This document shows, in pieces, positions 1 to 10,971 of a stretch of DNA of 64,000 nt (position 1 is the stretch's first letter; each line of letters starts with the position of its first letter). The DNA comes from Euwallacea fornicatus (Eukaryota > Arthropoda > Insecta > Coleoptera > Curculionidae). The translations under genes and the position numbers were made by a program. Where the stretch lies: assembly GCF_040115645.1 (NCBI RefSeq), contig NW_027096057.1, positions 62,001 through 126,000 of the forward strand. Reading direction: 5' to 3'. The notes under the pieces were generated by a model. It was not told the DNA's origin. It saw nothing but the letters and a program-made list of their open reading frames with translations, and did no database searches.

Positions 1-183
1 ATGACTCATAAGGCTTCATTGTATCTTGGTGAGTTTTCCAGAAAACGAGTAATTTATGTGCTCAAACACACATCTTTCGTGACTTTGCAATCTTTGAAAC
101 TCCGTAACATCGGCAAATGAGCTCCAAATAGCTTCAAAATTTTACCACAGAATCACCTCAACGAGCTCTTTAACATGACTAAT

Positions 184-357
184 AAGGCTTCATTGTATCT
201 TGGTGAGATTTCTAGAAAACGAGTAATTTATGTGCACAAACACACTTCTTTCGTGACTTTTCAAGCTTTGAACCTCCGTAACTTCGGCAAATGAGTTCCA
301 AATACCTTCGAAATTTTACCTCACAGTCAGCTCGACGTGCTCTTTAACATGACTAAT
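184..357 (+). repeat. Class I monomer variant U (atttct, H, U)
   Basis: The U tail is marked by gagttccaaataccttcg (with a ttcgaa site), then attttacctcacagtcagc and cgacgtgctctttaac. The preceding half is usually atttct with H. Near the right end (56384, 56558, 58122, 58296) a derived form reads ttcaaaattttacctcagag instead, and a copy at about 50,956 reads tcaatgtcag. Confidence 0.9.
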
Positions 358-531
358 AAGGCTTCATTGTATCTTGGTGAGTTTTCCAGAAAACGAGTAA
401 TTTATGTGCACAAACACACTTCTTTCGTGACTTTTCAAGCTTTGAAACTCCGTAACTTCGGCAAATGAGCTCCAAATAGCTTCAAAATTTGACCACAGAA
501 TCACCTCGACGAGCACTTTAACACGACTAAT

Positions 532-705
532 AAGGCTTCATTGTATCTTGGTGAGTTTTCTAGAAAACGAGTAATTTATGTGCACAAACACCTATCTTTC
601 GTGACTTTTCAAGCTTTGAACTTCCGTAACTTCGGCAAATGAGCTTCAAATTCCGTCAAAAATTGATCATAGAATCACCTCGTTGAGCTCTTCATCATGA
701 CTCAT
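532..705 (+). repeat. Reference class II monomer, W tail (V, W)
   Basis: This form carries the V motif (gtgcacaaacacctatc), aacttccg, and a tail with gcttcaaattccgtc, aaaaattgatcatag, ctcgttgagctcttc and gactcat. V and W are almost always linked, and the V-W monomer usually follows a P-tailed monomer. Copies at 6970, 8536, 10... kb-range repeats and 13582 share a private tttatcatg instead of ttcatcatg near the end, which groups the copies of the 9- and 14-monomer HORs and the one at 19672 together. Confidence 0.9.
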
Positions 706-879
706 AAGGCTTCATTGTATCTTGGTGAGTTTTCCAGAAAACGAGTAATTTATGTGCTCAAACACACATCTTTCGTGACTTTGCAATCTTTGAAACTCCG
801 TAACTTCGGCAAATGAGCTCCAAATAGCTTCAAAATTTTACCACAGAATCACCTCAACGAGCTCTTTAACATGACTAAT
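706..879 (+). repeat. Class I monomer variant with ttgcaatcttt and Q tail
   Basis: This L monomer has gactttgcaatctttg where most have gacttttcaagctttg, so the HindIII site is lost. The tail is Q (taccacag, caacgagctctttaac, catgactaat). The ttgcaatc state is seen with Q tails (for example 706, 2098, 11668, 14104, 20020, 21412, 35504, 39680, 44378) and with U tails in the 31-46 kb domain. It is therefore a good marker of which block a copy came from. Confidence 0.9.
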
Positions 880-1401
880 AAGGCTTCATTGTATCTTGGT
901 GAGTTTTCCAGAAAACGAGTAATTTATGTGCTCAAACACACATCTTTCGTGACTTTTCAAGCTTTGAACTTCCGTAACTTCGGCAAATGAGCTCCAACTA
1001 CCTTCAAAATTTGACCACAGAATCACCTCGACGAGCTCTTTAACACGACTAAGAAGACTTCATTGTATCTTGGTGAGTTTTCTAGAAAACGAGTAATTTA
1101 TGTGCACAAACACACATCTTTCGTGACTTTTCAAGATTTGAACCTCCGTAACTTCGGCAAATGAGCTCCAAATAGCTTCAAAATTTGACCACAGAATCAC
1201 CTCGACGAGCACTTTAACACGACTAATAAGGCTTCATTGTATCTTGGTGAGTTTTCTAGAAAACGAGTAATTTATGTGCACAAACACACTTCTTTCGTGA
1301 CTTTTCAAGCTTTGAAACTCCGTAACTTCGGCAAATGAGCTCCAAATAGCTTCAAAATTTGACCACAGAATCACCTCGACGAACTCTTTATCACAACTAA
1401 C

Positions 1402-1749
1402 AAGGCATCATTGTATCTTGGTGAGTTTTCTAGAAAACGAGTAATTTATGTGCTCAAACACACATCTTTCGTGACTTTTCAAGATTTGGACCTCCGTAAC
1501 TTCGGCAAATGAGCTCCAAATAGCTTGAAAATTTTACCACAGAATCACCTCGACGAGCTCTTTAACATGACAAATAAGGCTTCATTGGATCTTGGTGAGT
1601 TTTCTAGAAAACGAGTAATTTATGTGCTCAAACACACATCTTTCGTGACTTTTCAAGCTTTGAACCTCCGTAACTTCGGTAAATGTGCTTCAAATTGCTT
1701 AAAAAATTGATCATAGAATCATCTCGGTGAGCTCTTCATAATGACTCAT
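1402..1749 (+). repeat. Two-monomer cassette: gat-gacc F monomer plus ggatcttgg Z monomer
   Basis: The first monomer has caagatttggacctcc and the F tail (gcttgaaaattttacc, catgacaaat). The second has the private change cattggatcttgg and a Z tail. Four further copies occur at 20542, 34635, 43856 and 47162, each then followed by an E monomer. At 43856 and 47162 the F tail has become gcttcaaaatttaacc. The pair moves as a unit and so is a block marker. A TTG-initiated open frame of 61 codons runs through it; I do not consider this coding. Confidence 0.9.
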
Positions 1750-2445
1750 AAGGCTTCATTGTATCTTGGTGAGTTATCTAGAAAACGAGTAATTTATGTG
1801 CTCAAACACACATCTTTCGTGACTTTTCAATCTTTGAAACTCCGTAACTTCGGCAAATGAGCTCCAAATAGCTTCAAAATTTGACCACAGAATCACCTCG
1901 ACGAGCACTTTAACACGACTAATAAGGCTTCATTGTATCTTGGTGAGTTTTCCAGAAAACGAGTAATTTATGTGCTCAAACACACATCTTTCGTGACTTT
2001 TCAAGCTTTGAAACTCCGTAACTTCGGCAAATGAGCTCCAAATAGCTTCAAAATTTGACCACAGAATCACCTCGACGACCACTTTAACACGACTAATAAG
2101 GCTTCATTGTATCTTGGTGAGTTTTCCAGAAAACGAGTAATTTATGTGCTCAAACACACATCTTTCGTGACTTTGCAATCTTTGAAACTCCGTAACTTCG
2201 GCAAATGAGCTCCAAATAGCTTCAAAATTTTACCACAGAATCACCTCAACGAGCTCTTTAACATGACTAATAAGGCTTCATTGTATCTTGGTGAGTTTTC
2301 CAGAAAACGAGTAATTTATGTGCTCAAACACACATCTTTCGTGACTTTTCAAGCTTTGAACTTCCGTAACTTCGGCAAATGAGCTCCAACTACCTTCAAA
2401 ATTTGACCACAGAATCACCTCGACGAGTAATTTGACACGACTAAT

Positions 2446-2967
2446 AAGGCTTCATTGTATCTTGGTGAGATTTCTAGAAAACGAGTAATTTATGTGCACA
2501 AACACACTTCTTTCGTGACTTTTCAAGCTTTGAACCTCCGTAACTTCGGCAAATGAGTTCCAAATACCTTCGAAATTTTACCTCACAGTCAGCTCGACGT
2601 GCTCTTTAACATGACTAATAAGGCTTCATTGTATCTTGGTGAGATTTCTAGAAAACGAGTAATTTATGTGCACAAACACACTTCTTTCGTGACTCTTCAA
2701 GCTTTGAACCTCCGTAACTTCGGCAAATGAGTTCCAAATACCTTCGAAATTTTACCTCACAGTCAGCTCGACGTGCTCTTTAACATGACTAATAAGGCTT
2801 CATTGTATCTTGGTGAGATTTCTAGAAAACGAGTAATTTATGTGCACAAACACACTTCTTTCGTGACTTTTCAAGCTTTGAACCTCCGTAACTTCGGCAA
2901 ATGAGCTCCAAATAGCTTCAAAATTTTAGCACAGAATCACCTCAACGAGCTCTTTAACATGACTAAT
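2446..2967 (+). repeat. Three consecutive atttct-H monomers
   Basis: Monomers 15, 16 and 17 share atttct, H and aacctcc. The first two carry U tails and the third a Q-like tail with ttagcacag. The middle one has gactcttcaagc, a single difference. This looks like a one-monomer tandem amplification. Confidence 0.8.
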
Positions 2968-3489
2968 AAGGCTTCATTGTATCTTGGTGAGTTTTCCAGA
3001 AAACGAGTAATTTATGTGCTCAAACACACATCTTTCGTGACTTTTCAAGCTTTGAACTTCCGTAACTTCGGCAAATGAGCTCCAACTACCTTCAAAATTT
3101 GACCACAGAATCACCTCGACGAGCTCTTTAACACGACTAAGAAGACTTCATTGTATCTTGGTGAGTTATCTAGAAAACGAGTAATTTATGTGCTCAAACA
3201 CACATCTTTCGTGAATTTTCAAGCTTTGAACCTCCGTAACTTCGGCAACTGAGCTCCACATACGTTCAAAATTTGTCCACAGAATCACCTCAACGAGCTC
3301 TTTAACACTACTAAGAAGGCTTCATTGTATCTTGGTGAGTTAACTAAAAAACGAGTAATTTATGTGCTCAAGCACTCATCTTTCGTGACTTTTCAAGCTT
3401 TGAACTTCCGTAACTTCGGCAAATGAGCTTCAAATTCCGTCAAAAATTGATCATAGAATCACCTCGTTGAGCTCTTCATCATGACTCAT

Positions 3490-3663
3490 AAGGCTTCATT
3501 GTATCTTGGTGAGTTTTCCAGAAAACGAGTAATTTATGTGCTCAAACACACATCTTTCGTGACTTTTCAAGCTTTGAACCTCCGTAACTTCGGCAACTGA
3601 GCTCCACATACGTTCAAAATTTGACCACAGAATCACCTCGACGAGCACTTTAACACGACTAAT
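3490..3663 (+). repeat. Class I monomer variant K (L, K)
   Basis: The K tail reads ggcaactgagctccacat, acgttcaaaatttgacc, then cgacgagcac. The change caaatg to caactg destroys the usual frame stop context and the cacatacg motif is diagnostic. The related M tail (reference copy 7666-7839) has gtccacag, caacgagctc and an actaag end, and typically leads into a ttaact monomer. In the 47.9-55.3 kb domain K tails end aagactaat instead of acgactaat. Confidence 0.9.
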
Positions 3664-4011
3664 AAGGCTTCATTGTATCTTGGTGAGTTTTCCAGAAAAC
3701 GAGTAATTTATGTGCTCAAACACACATCTTTCGTGACTTTTCAATTTTTGAAACTCCGTAACTTCGGCAAATGAGCTCCAAATAGCTTCAAAATTTGACC
3801 ACAGAATCACCTCGACGAGCACTTTAACACGACTAATAAGGCTTCATTGTATCTTGGTGAGTTTTCCAGAAAACGAGTAATTTATGTGCTCAAACACACA
3901 TCTTTCGTGACTTTTCAAGCTTTGAACCTCCGTAACTTCGGCAACTGAGCTCCACATACGTTCAAAATTTGTCCACAGAATCACCTCAACGAGCTCTTTA
4001 ACACGACTAAG

Positions 4012-4185
4012 AAGGCTTCATTGTGTCTTGGTGAGTTAACTAAAAAACGAGTAATTTATGTGCTCAAACACTCATCTTTCGTGACTTTTCAAGCTTTGAA
4101 CTTCCGTAACTTCGGCAAATGAGCTCCAAATAGCTTCAAAATTTTACCACAGAATCACCTCGACGAACTCTTTAACACAACTAAC
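4012..4185 (+). repeat. Marker monomer with gtgtcttgg and ttaactaaaaaacg (S, J)
   Basis: This monomer has gtgtcttggtgagttaact, aaaaaacgag in place of agaaaacgag, the S motif (ctcaaacactcatc), aacttccg and a J tail (gaactctttaacac, aactaac). It always follows an M-tailed monomer. Nine copies start at 4012, 7840, 9406, 12364, 14800, 18628, 29589, 33939 and 49598, spaced 22, 9, 17, 14, 22, 63, 25 and 90 monomers apart. Because it is so distinctive it works as a landmark for the block duplications. Sister forms without gtgtc (ctcaagcactcatc) occur at 3316, 20368, 21934 and 24196. Confidence 0.93.
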
Positions 4186-4359
4186 AAGGCTTCATTGTAT
4201 CTTGGTGAGTTTTCTAGAAAACGAGTAATTTATGTGCACAAACACACTTCTTTCGTGACTTTTCAAGTTTTGAAACTCCGTAACTTCGGCAAATGAGCTC
4301 CAAATAGCTTCAAAATTTTACCACAGAATCACCTCAACGAGCACTTTAACACGACTAAT

Positions 4360-4533
4360 AAGGCTTCATTGTATCTTGGTGAGTTTTCTAGAAAACGAGT
4401 AATTTATGTGCACAAACACACATCTTTCGTGACTTTTCAAGCTTTGAACCTCCGTAACTTCGGTAAATGTGCTTCAAATTGCTTAAAAAATTGATCATAG
4501 AATCATCTCGGTGAGCTCTTCATAATGACTCAT
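4360..4533 (+). repeat. Reference class II monomer, Z tail (h, Z)
   Basis: The 5-prime half is like class I (ttttct, gtgcacaaacacacatc). The 3-prime half reads ggtaaatgtgcttc, aaattgcttaaaaaattg, tgatcatag (a BclI site), then ctcggtgagctcttc and a gactcat end. Aligned by hand to the P tail, this 72-bp part differs at about 17 positions with no indel, far more than class I tails differ from each other. Z-tailed monomers occur across most of the window and are commonest at 30-47 kb. Confidence 0.93.
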
Positions 4534-4707
4534 AAGGCTTCATTGTATCTTGGTGAGTTTTCTAGAAAACGAGTAATTTATGTGGACAAACACACATCTT
4601 TCGTGACTTTTCAAGCTTTGAAACTCCGTAACTTCGGCAAATGAGCTCCAACTACCTTCAAAATTTGACCACAGAATCACCTCGACGAGTAATTTGACAC
4701 GACTAAT
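4534..4707 (+). repeat. Class I monomer variant G with O tail
   Basis: The motif gtggacaaacacacatc is diagnostic of G; it always follows a Z-tailed monomer. The O tail has ccaactaccttc and cgacgagtaatttgacac, where gagtaattt replaces gagcacttt. In the first 25 kb G is followed by O; between 32 and 47 kb G instead carries a Z tail (32199, 33069, 38984, 42290, 43160, 46466), so the 5-prime half has been joined to a different 3-prime half. Confidence 0.9.
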
Positions 4708-5055
4708 AAGGCTTCATTGTATCTTGGTGAGATTTCTAGAAAACGAGTAATTTATGTGCACAAACACACTTCTTTCGTGACTTTTCAAGCTTTGATCCTC
4801 CGTAACTTCGGCAAATGAGCTCCAACTACCTTCAAAATTTGACCACAGACTCACCTCGACGAGCACTTTAACACGACTAAGAAGGCTTCATTGTATCTTG
4901 GTGAGATTTATAGAAAACGAGTAATTTATGTGCACAAACACACTTCTTTCGTGACTTTTCAAGCTTTGAACCTCCGTAACTTCGGCAAATGAGCTCCAAA
5001 TAGCTTCAAAATTTGACCACAGAATCACCTCGACGAGCACTTTAACACGACTAAT

Positions 5056-7317
5056 AAGGCTTAATTGTATCTTGGTGAGTTTTCTAGAAAACGAGTAATT
5101 TATGTGCACAAACACACTTCTTTCGTGACTTTTCAAGCTTTGAAACTCCGTAACTTCGGCAAATGAGCTCCAAATAGCTTCAAAATTTTACCACAGAATC
5201 ACCTCGACGAACTCTTTAACACAACTAACAAGGCATCATTGTATCTTGGTGAGTTTTCTAGAAAACGAGTAATTTATGTGCTCAAACACACATCTTTCGT
5301 GACTTTTCAAGCTTTGAAACTCCGTAACTTCGGCAAATGAGCTCCAAATAGCTTCAAAATTTTACCACAGAATCACCTCAACGAGCACTTTAACACGACT
5401 AATAAGGCTTCATTGTATCTTGGTGAGTTTTCTAGGAAACGAGTAATTTATGTGCACAAACACACATCTTTCGTGACTTTTCAAGATTTGAACCTCCGTA
5501 ACTTCGGCAAATGTTCTTCAAATTCCGTCAAAAATTGATCATAGAATCACCTCGTTGAGCTCTTCATCATGACTCATAAGGCTTCATTGTATCTTGGTGA
5601 GTTTTCCAGAAAACGAGTAATTTATGTGCACAAATACACTTTTTTCGTGACTTTTCAAGCTTTGAAACTCCGTAACTTTGGCAAATGAGCTCCAAAGAGC
5701 TTCAAAATTTGACCACAGAATCACCTCGACGAGCACTTTAACACGACTAATAAGGCTTCATTGTATCTTGGTGAGTTTTCTAGAAAACGAGTAATTTATG
5801 TGCACAAACACACATCTTTCGTGACTTTTCAAGCTTTGAACCTCCGTAACTTCGGTAAATGTGCTTCAAATTGCTTAAAAAATTGATCATAGAATCATCT
5901 CGGTGAGCTCTTCATAATGACTCATAAGGCTTCATTGTATCTTGGTGAGTTTTCTAGAAAACGAGTAATTTATGTGGACAAACACACATCTTTCGTGACT
6001 TTTCAAGCTTTGAAACTCCGTAACTTCGGCAAATGAGCTCCAACTACCTTCAAAATTTGACCACAGAATCAACTCGACGAGTAATTTGACACGACTAATA
6101 AGGCTTCATTGTATCTTGGTGAGATTTCTAGAAAACGAGTAATTTATGTGCACAAACACACTTCTTTCGTGACTTTTCAAGCTTTGAACCTCCGTAACTT
6201 CGGCAAATGAGTTCCAAATACCTTCGAAATTTTACCTCACAGTCAGCTCGACGTGCTCTTTAACATGACTAATAAGGCTTCATTGTATCTTGGTGAGTTT
6301 TCCAGAAAACGAGTAATTTATGTGCACAAACACACTTCTTTCGTGACTTTTCAAGCTTTGAAACTCCGTAACTTCGGCAAATGAGCTCCAAATAGCTTCA
6401 AAATTTGACCACAGAATCACCTCGACGAGCACTTTAACACGACTAATAAGGCTTCATTGTATCTTGGTGAGTTTTCTAGAAAACGAGTAATTTATGTGCA
6501 CAAACACACTTCTTTCGTGACTTTTCAAGCTTTGAAACTCCGTAACTTCGGCAAATGAGCTCCAAATAGCTTCAAAATTTGACCACAGAATCACCTCGAC
6601 GAGCACTTTAACACGACTAATAAGGCTTCATTGTATCTTGGTGAGTTTTCTAGAAAACGAGTAATTTATGTGCACAAACACACTTCTTTCGTGACTTTTC
6701 AAGCTTTGAAACTCCGTAACTTCGGCAAATGAGCTCCAAATAGCTTCAAAATTTTACCACAGAATCACCTCAACGAGCTCTTTAACACGACTAATAAGGC
6801 TTCATTGTATCTTGGTGAGTTTTCTAGAAAACGAGTAATTTATGTGCACAAACACACTTCTTTCGTGACTTTTCAAGCTTTGAAACTCCGTAACTTCGGC
6901 AAATGAGCTCCAAATAGCTTCAAAATTTGACCACAGAATCACCTCGACGAGCACTTTAACACGACTAATAAGGCTTCATTGTATCTTGGTGAGTTTTCTA
7001 GAAAACGAGTAATTTATGTGCACAAACACCTATCTTTCGTGACTTTTCAAGCTTTGAACTTCCGTAACTTCGGCAAATGAGCTTCAAATTCCGTCAAAAA
7101 TTGATCATAGAATCACCTCGTTGAGCTCTTTATCATGACTCATAAGGCTTCATTGTATCTTGGTGAGTTTTCCAGAAAACGAGTAATTTATGTGCTCAAA
7201 CACACATCTTTCGTGACTTTTCAAGCTTTGAACCTCCGTAACTTCGGCAACTGAGCTCCACATACGTTCAAAATTTGACCACAGAATCACCTCGACGAGC
7301 ACTTTAACACGACTAAT
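5056..7317 (+). repeat. Long-range duplicated segment, copy A (13 monomers)
   Basis: Monomers 30-42 match monomers 93-105 (16018-18279) at an exact offset of 10,962 bp, which is 63 monomers. Shared private changes include cttaattg at the first monomer, aaggcatcatt, taggaaacg, atgttcttcaaattcc, and the caaatacactttttt with aaagagc combination. The only difference I noticed is tttatcatg here against ttcatcatg in the other copy near the end. The neighbours on both sides differ. Confidence 0.9.
6448..6621 (+). repeat. Reference class I monomer (ttttct, H, P)
   Basis: This is one of the commonest forms and a useful type copy. It contains ttttctagaaaacgag (with an XbaI site tctaga), gtgcacaaacacacttc (with gtgcac), a caagctttg block with a HindIII site, aaactccgtaacttcgg, then ccaaatagcttc, gaccacagaatc, and cgacgagcac ending gactaat. 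Seven CpG occur: in aacgag, ttcgtg, tccgta, ttcggc, two in tcgacg and one in cacgac. Class I means ccacag in the middle of the 3-prime half and usually a gactaat or actaag end. About four fifths of the 368 monomers are class I. Confidence 0.95.
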
Positions 7318-8013
7318 AAGGCTTCATTGTATCTTGGTGAGTTTTCCAGAAAACGAGTAATTTATGTGCTCAAACACACATCTTTCGTGACTTTTCAATC
7401 TTTGAAACTCCGTAACTTCGGCAACTGAGCTCCACATACGTTCAAAATTTGACCACAGAATCACCTCGACGAGCACTTTAACACGACTAATAAGGCTTCA
7501 TTGTATCTTGGTGAGTTTTCCAGAAAACGAGTAATTTATGTGCTCAAACACACATCTTTCGTGACTTTTCAATTTTTGAAACTCCGTAACTTCGGCAAAT
7601 GAGCTCCAAATAGCTTCAAAATTTGACCACAGAATCACCTCGACGAGCACTTTAACACGACTAATAAGGCTTCATTGTATCTTGGTGAGTTTTCCAGAAA
7701 ACGAGTAATTTATGTGCTCAAACACACATCTTTCGTGACTTTTCAAGCTTTGAACCTCCGTAACTTCGGCAACTGAGCTCCACATACGTTCAAAATTTGT
7801 CCACAGAATCACCTCAACGAGCTCTTTAACACGACTAAGAAGGCTTCATTGTGTCTTGGTGAGTTAACTAAAAAACGAGTAATTTATGTGCTCAAACACT
7901 CATCTTTCGTGACTTTTCAAGCTTTGAACTTCCGTAACTTCGGCAAATGAGCTCCAAATAGCTTCAAAATTTTACCACAGAATCACCTCGACGAACTCTT
8001 TAACACAACTAAC
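6448..8013 (+). repeat. Nine-monomer HOR, unit 1 (1,566 bp)
   Basis: Monomers 38-46: H-P, H-Q, H-P, V-W, L-K, L-K with caatctttg, L-P with caatttttg, L-M, gtgtc-S-J. It is directly followed by a second unit at 8014. By eye the two differ only at the first monomer (caagctttg here, caagttttg in unit 2). This unit overlaps the long-range duplication at 5056-7317, so the HOR duplication and the long copy share material. Confidence 0.9.
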
Positions 8014-9579
8014 AAGGCTTCATTGTATCTTGGTGAGTTTTCTAGAAAACGAGTAATTTATGTGCACAAACACACTTCTTTCGTGACTTTTCAAGTTTTG
8101 AAACTCCGTAACTTCGGCAAATGAGCTCCAAATAGCTTCAAAATTTGACCACAGAATCACCTCGACGAGCACTTTAACACGACTAATAAGGCTTCATTGT
8201 ATCTTGGTGAGTTTTCTAGAAAACGAGTAATTTATGTGCACAAACACACTTCTTTCGTGACTTTTCAAGCTTTGAAACTCCGTAACTTCGGCAAATGAGC
8301 TCCAAATAGCTTCAAAATTTTACCACAGAATCACCTCAACGAGCTCTTTAACACGACTAATAAGGCTTCATTGTATCTTGGTGAGTTTTCTAGAAAACGA
8401 GTAATTTATGTGCACAAACACACTTCTTTCGTGACTTTTCAAGCTTTGAAACTCCGTAACTTCGGCAAATGAGCTCCAAATAGCTTCAAAATTTGACCAC
8501 AGAATCACCTCGACGAGCACTTTAACACGACTAATAAGGCTTCATTGTATCTTGGTGAGTTTTCTAGAAAACGAGTAATTTATGTGCACAAACACCTATC
8601 TTTCGTGACTTTTCAAGCTTTGAACTTCCGTAACTTCGGCAAATGAGCTTCAAATTCCGTCAAAAATTGATCATAGAATCACCTCGTTGAGCTCTTTATC
8701 ATGACTCATAAGGCTTCATTGTATCTTGGTGAGTTTTCCAGAAAACGAGTAATTTATGTGCTCAAACACACATCTTTCGTGACTTTTCAAGCTTTGAACC
8801 TCCGTAACTTCGGCAACTGAGCTCCACATACGTTCAAAATTTGACCACAGAATCACCTCGACGAGCACTTTAACACGACTAATAAGGCTTCATTGTATCT
8901 TGGTGAGTTTTCCAGAAAACGAGTAATTTATGTGCTCAAACACACATCTTTCGTGACTTTTCAATCTTTGAAACTCCGTAACTTCGGCAACTGAGCTCCA
9001 CATACGTTCAAAATTTGACCACAGAATCACCTCGACGAGCACTTTAACACGACTAATAAGGCTTCATTGTATCTTGGTGAGTTTTCCAGAAAACGAGTAA
9101 TTTATGTGCTCAAACACACATCTTTCGTGACTTTTCAATTTTTGAAACTCCGTAACTTCGGCAAATGAGCTCCAAATAGCTTCAAAATTTGACCACAGAA
9201 TCACCTCGACGAGCACTTTAACACGACTAATAAGGCTTCATTGTATCTTGGTGAGTTTTCCAGAAAACGAGTAATTTATGTGCTCAAACACACATCTTTC
9301 GTGACTTTTCAAGCTTTGAACCTCCGTAACTTCGGCAACTGAGCTCCACATACGTTCAAAATTTGTCCACAGAATCACCTCAACGAGCTCTTTAACACGA
9401 CTAAGAAGGCTTCATTGTGTCTTGGTGAGTTAACTAAAAAACGAGTAATTTATGTGCTCAAACACTCATCTTTCGTGACTTTTCAAGCTTTGAACTTCCG
9501 TAACTTCGGCAAATGAGCTCCAAATAGCTTCAAAATTTTACCACAGAATCACCTCGACGAACTCTTTAACACAACTAAC
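8014..9579 (+). repeat. Nine-monomer HOR, unit 2 (1,566 bp)
   Basis: Monomers 47-55 repeat the order of unit 1 in direct tandem. After the gtgtc monomer the two units diverge: the next caagttttg monomer has a P tail at 8014 but a Y tail at 9580. The exchange point therefore falls inside a monomer, in the conserved caaatgagctccaaatagc stretch. Confidence 0.9.
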
Positions 9580-10449
9580 AAGGCTTCATTGTATCTTGGT
9601 GAGTTTTCTAGAAAACGAGTAATTTATGTGCACAAACACACTTCTTTCGTGACTTTTCAAGTTTTGAAACTCCGTAACTTCGGCAAATGAGCTCCAAATA
9701 GCTTCAAAATTTTACCACAGAATCACCTCAACGAGCACTTTAACACGACTAATAAGGCTTCATTGTATCTTGGTGAGTTTTCTAGAAAACGAGTAATTTA
9801 TGTGCACAAACACACATCTTTCGTGACTTTTCAAGCTTTGAACCTCCGTAACTTCGGTAAATGTGCTTCAAATTGCTTAAAAAATTGATCATAGAATCAT
9901 CTCGGTGAGCTCTTCATAATGACTCATAAGGCTTCATTGTATCTTGGTGAGTTTTCTAGAAAACGAGTAATTTATGTGGACAAACACACATCTTTCGTGA
10001 CTTTTCAAGCTTTGAAACTCCGTAACTTCGGCAAATGAGCTCCAACTACCTTCAAAATTTGACCACAGAATCACCTCGACGAGTAATTTGACACGACTAA
10101 TAAGGCTTCATTGTATCTTGGTGAGATTTCTAGAAAACGAGTAATTTATGTGCACAAACACACTTCTTTCGTGACTTTTCAAGCTTTGATCCTCCGTAAC
10201 TTCGGCAAATGAGCTCCAACTACCTTCAAAATTTGACCACAGACTCACCTCGACGAGCACTTTAACACGACTAAGAAGGCTTCATTGTATCTTGGTGAGA
10301 TTTATAGAAAACGAGTAATTTATGTGCACAAACACACTTTTTTCGTGACTTTTCAAGCTTTGAAACTCCGTAACTTTGGCAAATGAGCTCCAAAGAGCTT
10401 CAAAATTTGACCACAGAATCACCTCGACGAGCACTTTAACACGACTAAT
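9058..10449 (+). repeat. Eight-monomer cassette, copy 2
   Basis: Monomers 53-60 repeat the order at 3664-5055. The last member (atttat) has cacttttttcgtg and a tail with tttggcaaatg and ccaaagagc. Its first three members are also the end of the second nine-monomer unit, so the two structures overlap. Confidence 0.88.
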
Positions 10450-10971
10450 AAGGCTTCATTGTATCTTGGTGAGTTTTCTAGAAAACGAGTAATTTATGTG
10501 CACAAACACACATCTTTCGTGACTTTTCAAGCTTTGAACCTCCGTAACTTCGGTAAATGTGCTTCAAATTGCTTAAAAAATTGATCATAGAATCATCTCG
10601 GTGAGCTCTTCATAATGACTCATAAGGCTTCATTGTATCTTGGTGAGTTTTCTAGAAAACGAGTAATTTATGTGGACAAACACACATCTTTCGTGACTTT
10701 TCAAGCTTTGAAACTCCGTAACTTCGGCAAATGAGCTCCAACTACCTTCAAAATTTGACCACAGAATCACCTCGACGAGTAATTTGACACGACTAATAAG
10801 GCTTCATTGTATCTTGGTGAGATTTCTAGAAAACGAGTAATTTATGTGCACAAACACACTTCTTTCGTGACTTTTCAAGCTTTGAACCTCCGTAACTTCG
10901 GCAAATGAGTTCCAAATACCTTCGAAATTTTACCTCACAGTCAGCTCGACGTGCTCTTTAACATGACTAAT
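10450..10971 (+). repeat. Linker trio h-Z, G-O, atttct-H-U
   Basis: Monomers 61-63 match 34-36 (5752-6273) and 97-99 (16714-17235). In each case the trio leads into a ttttcc-H-P monomer. It connects the eight-monomer cassette to the first 14-monomer unit. Confidence 0.85.

Larger units (their letters stand above)
10..3663 (+). repeat. Left domain: 21 monomers in mixed order
   Basis: Order of tails: Q, U, P, W, Q, N, P, J, F, Z, P, D, Q, O, U, U, Q, N, M, W, K. There is no regular HOR inside. Monomers 11-13 (1750-2271) match monomers 122-124 (21064-21585) at an offset of 111 monomers. Monomers 17-20 (2794-3489) resemble 124-127 (Q, N, M with actactaag, then the caagcactc form). So this region shares ancestry with the 20.5-22 kb region rather than with its right-hand neighbour. 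Confidence 0.8.
3664..5055 (+). repeat. Eight-monomer cassette, copy 1
   Basis: The order is: L with caatttttg and P; L-M; gtgtc-S-J; H with caagttttg and Y; h-Z; G-O; atttct-H with gatcctcc and a gactcacctc tail ending actaag; atttat-H. The same order recurs at 9058, 12016 and 14452, and its first six members at 18280. The final monomer differs between copies in its 3-prime half: it ends as P here, as the aaagagc form at 9058 and 14452, and as U at 12016. Confidence 0.88.

Noticed and set aside
1525..1710. Plus-strand open frame of 61 codons, also at 20665-20850 and 34758-34943, and a 66-codon form at 26391-26591
   Set aside because: The 61-codon frames begin at TTG, lie wholly within a two-monomer satellite cassette and recur wherever that cassette was copied. 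Nothing suggests translation.
4888..5136. Antisense open frame of 82 codons, with near-copies at 15850-16098 and 61241-61489
   Set aside because: It spans two satellite monomers and exists only because one base change removes the recurring antisense stop in ggcttcattg. The same translation with stops occurs in almost every class I monomer. No promoter, no unique sequence and no known domain.
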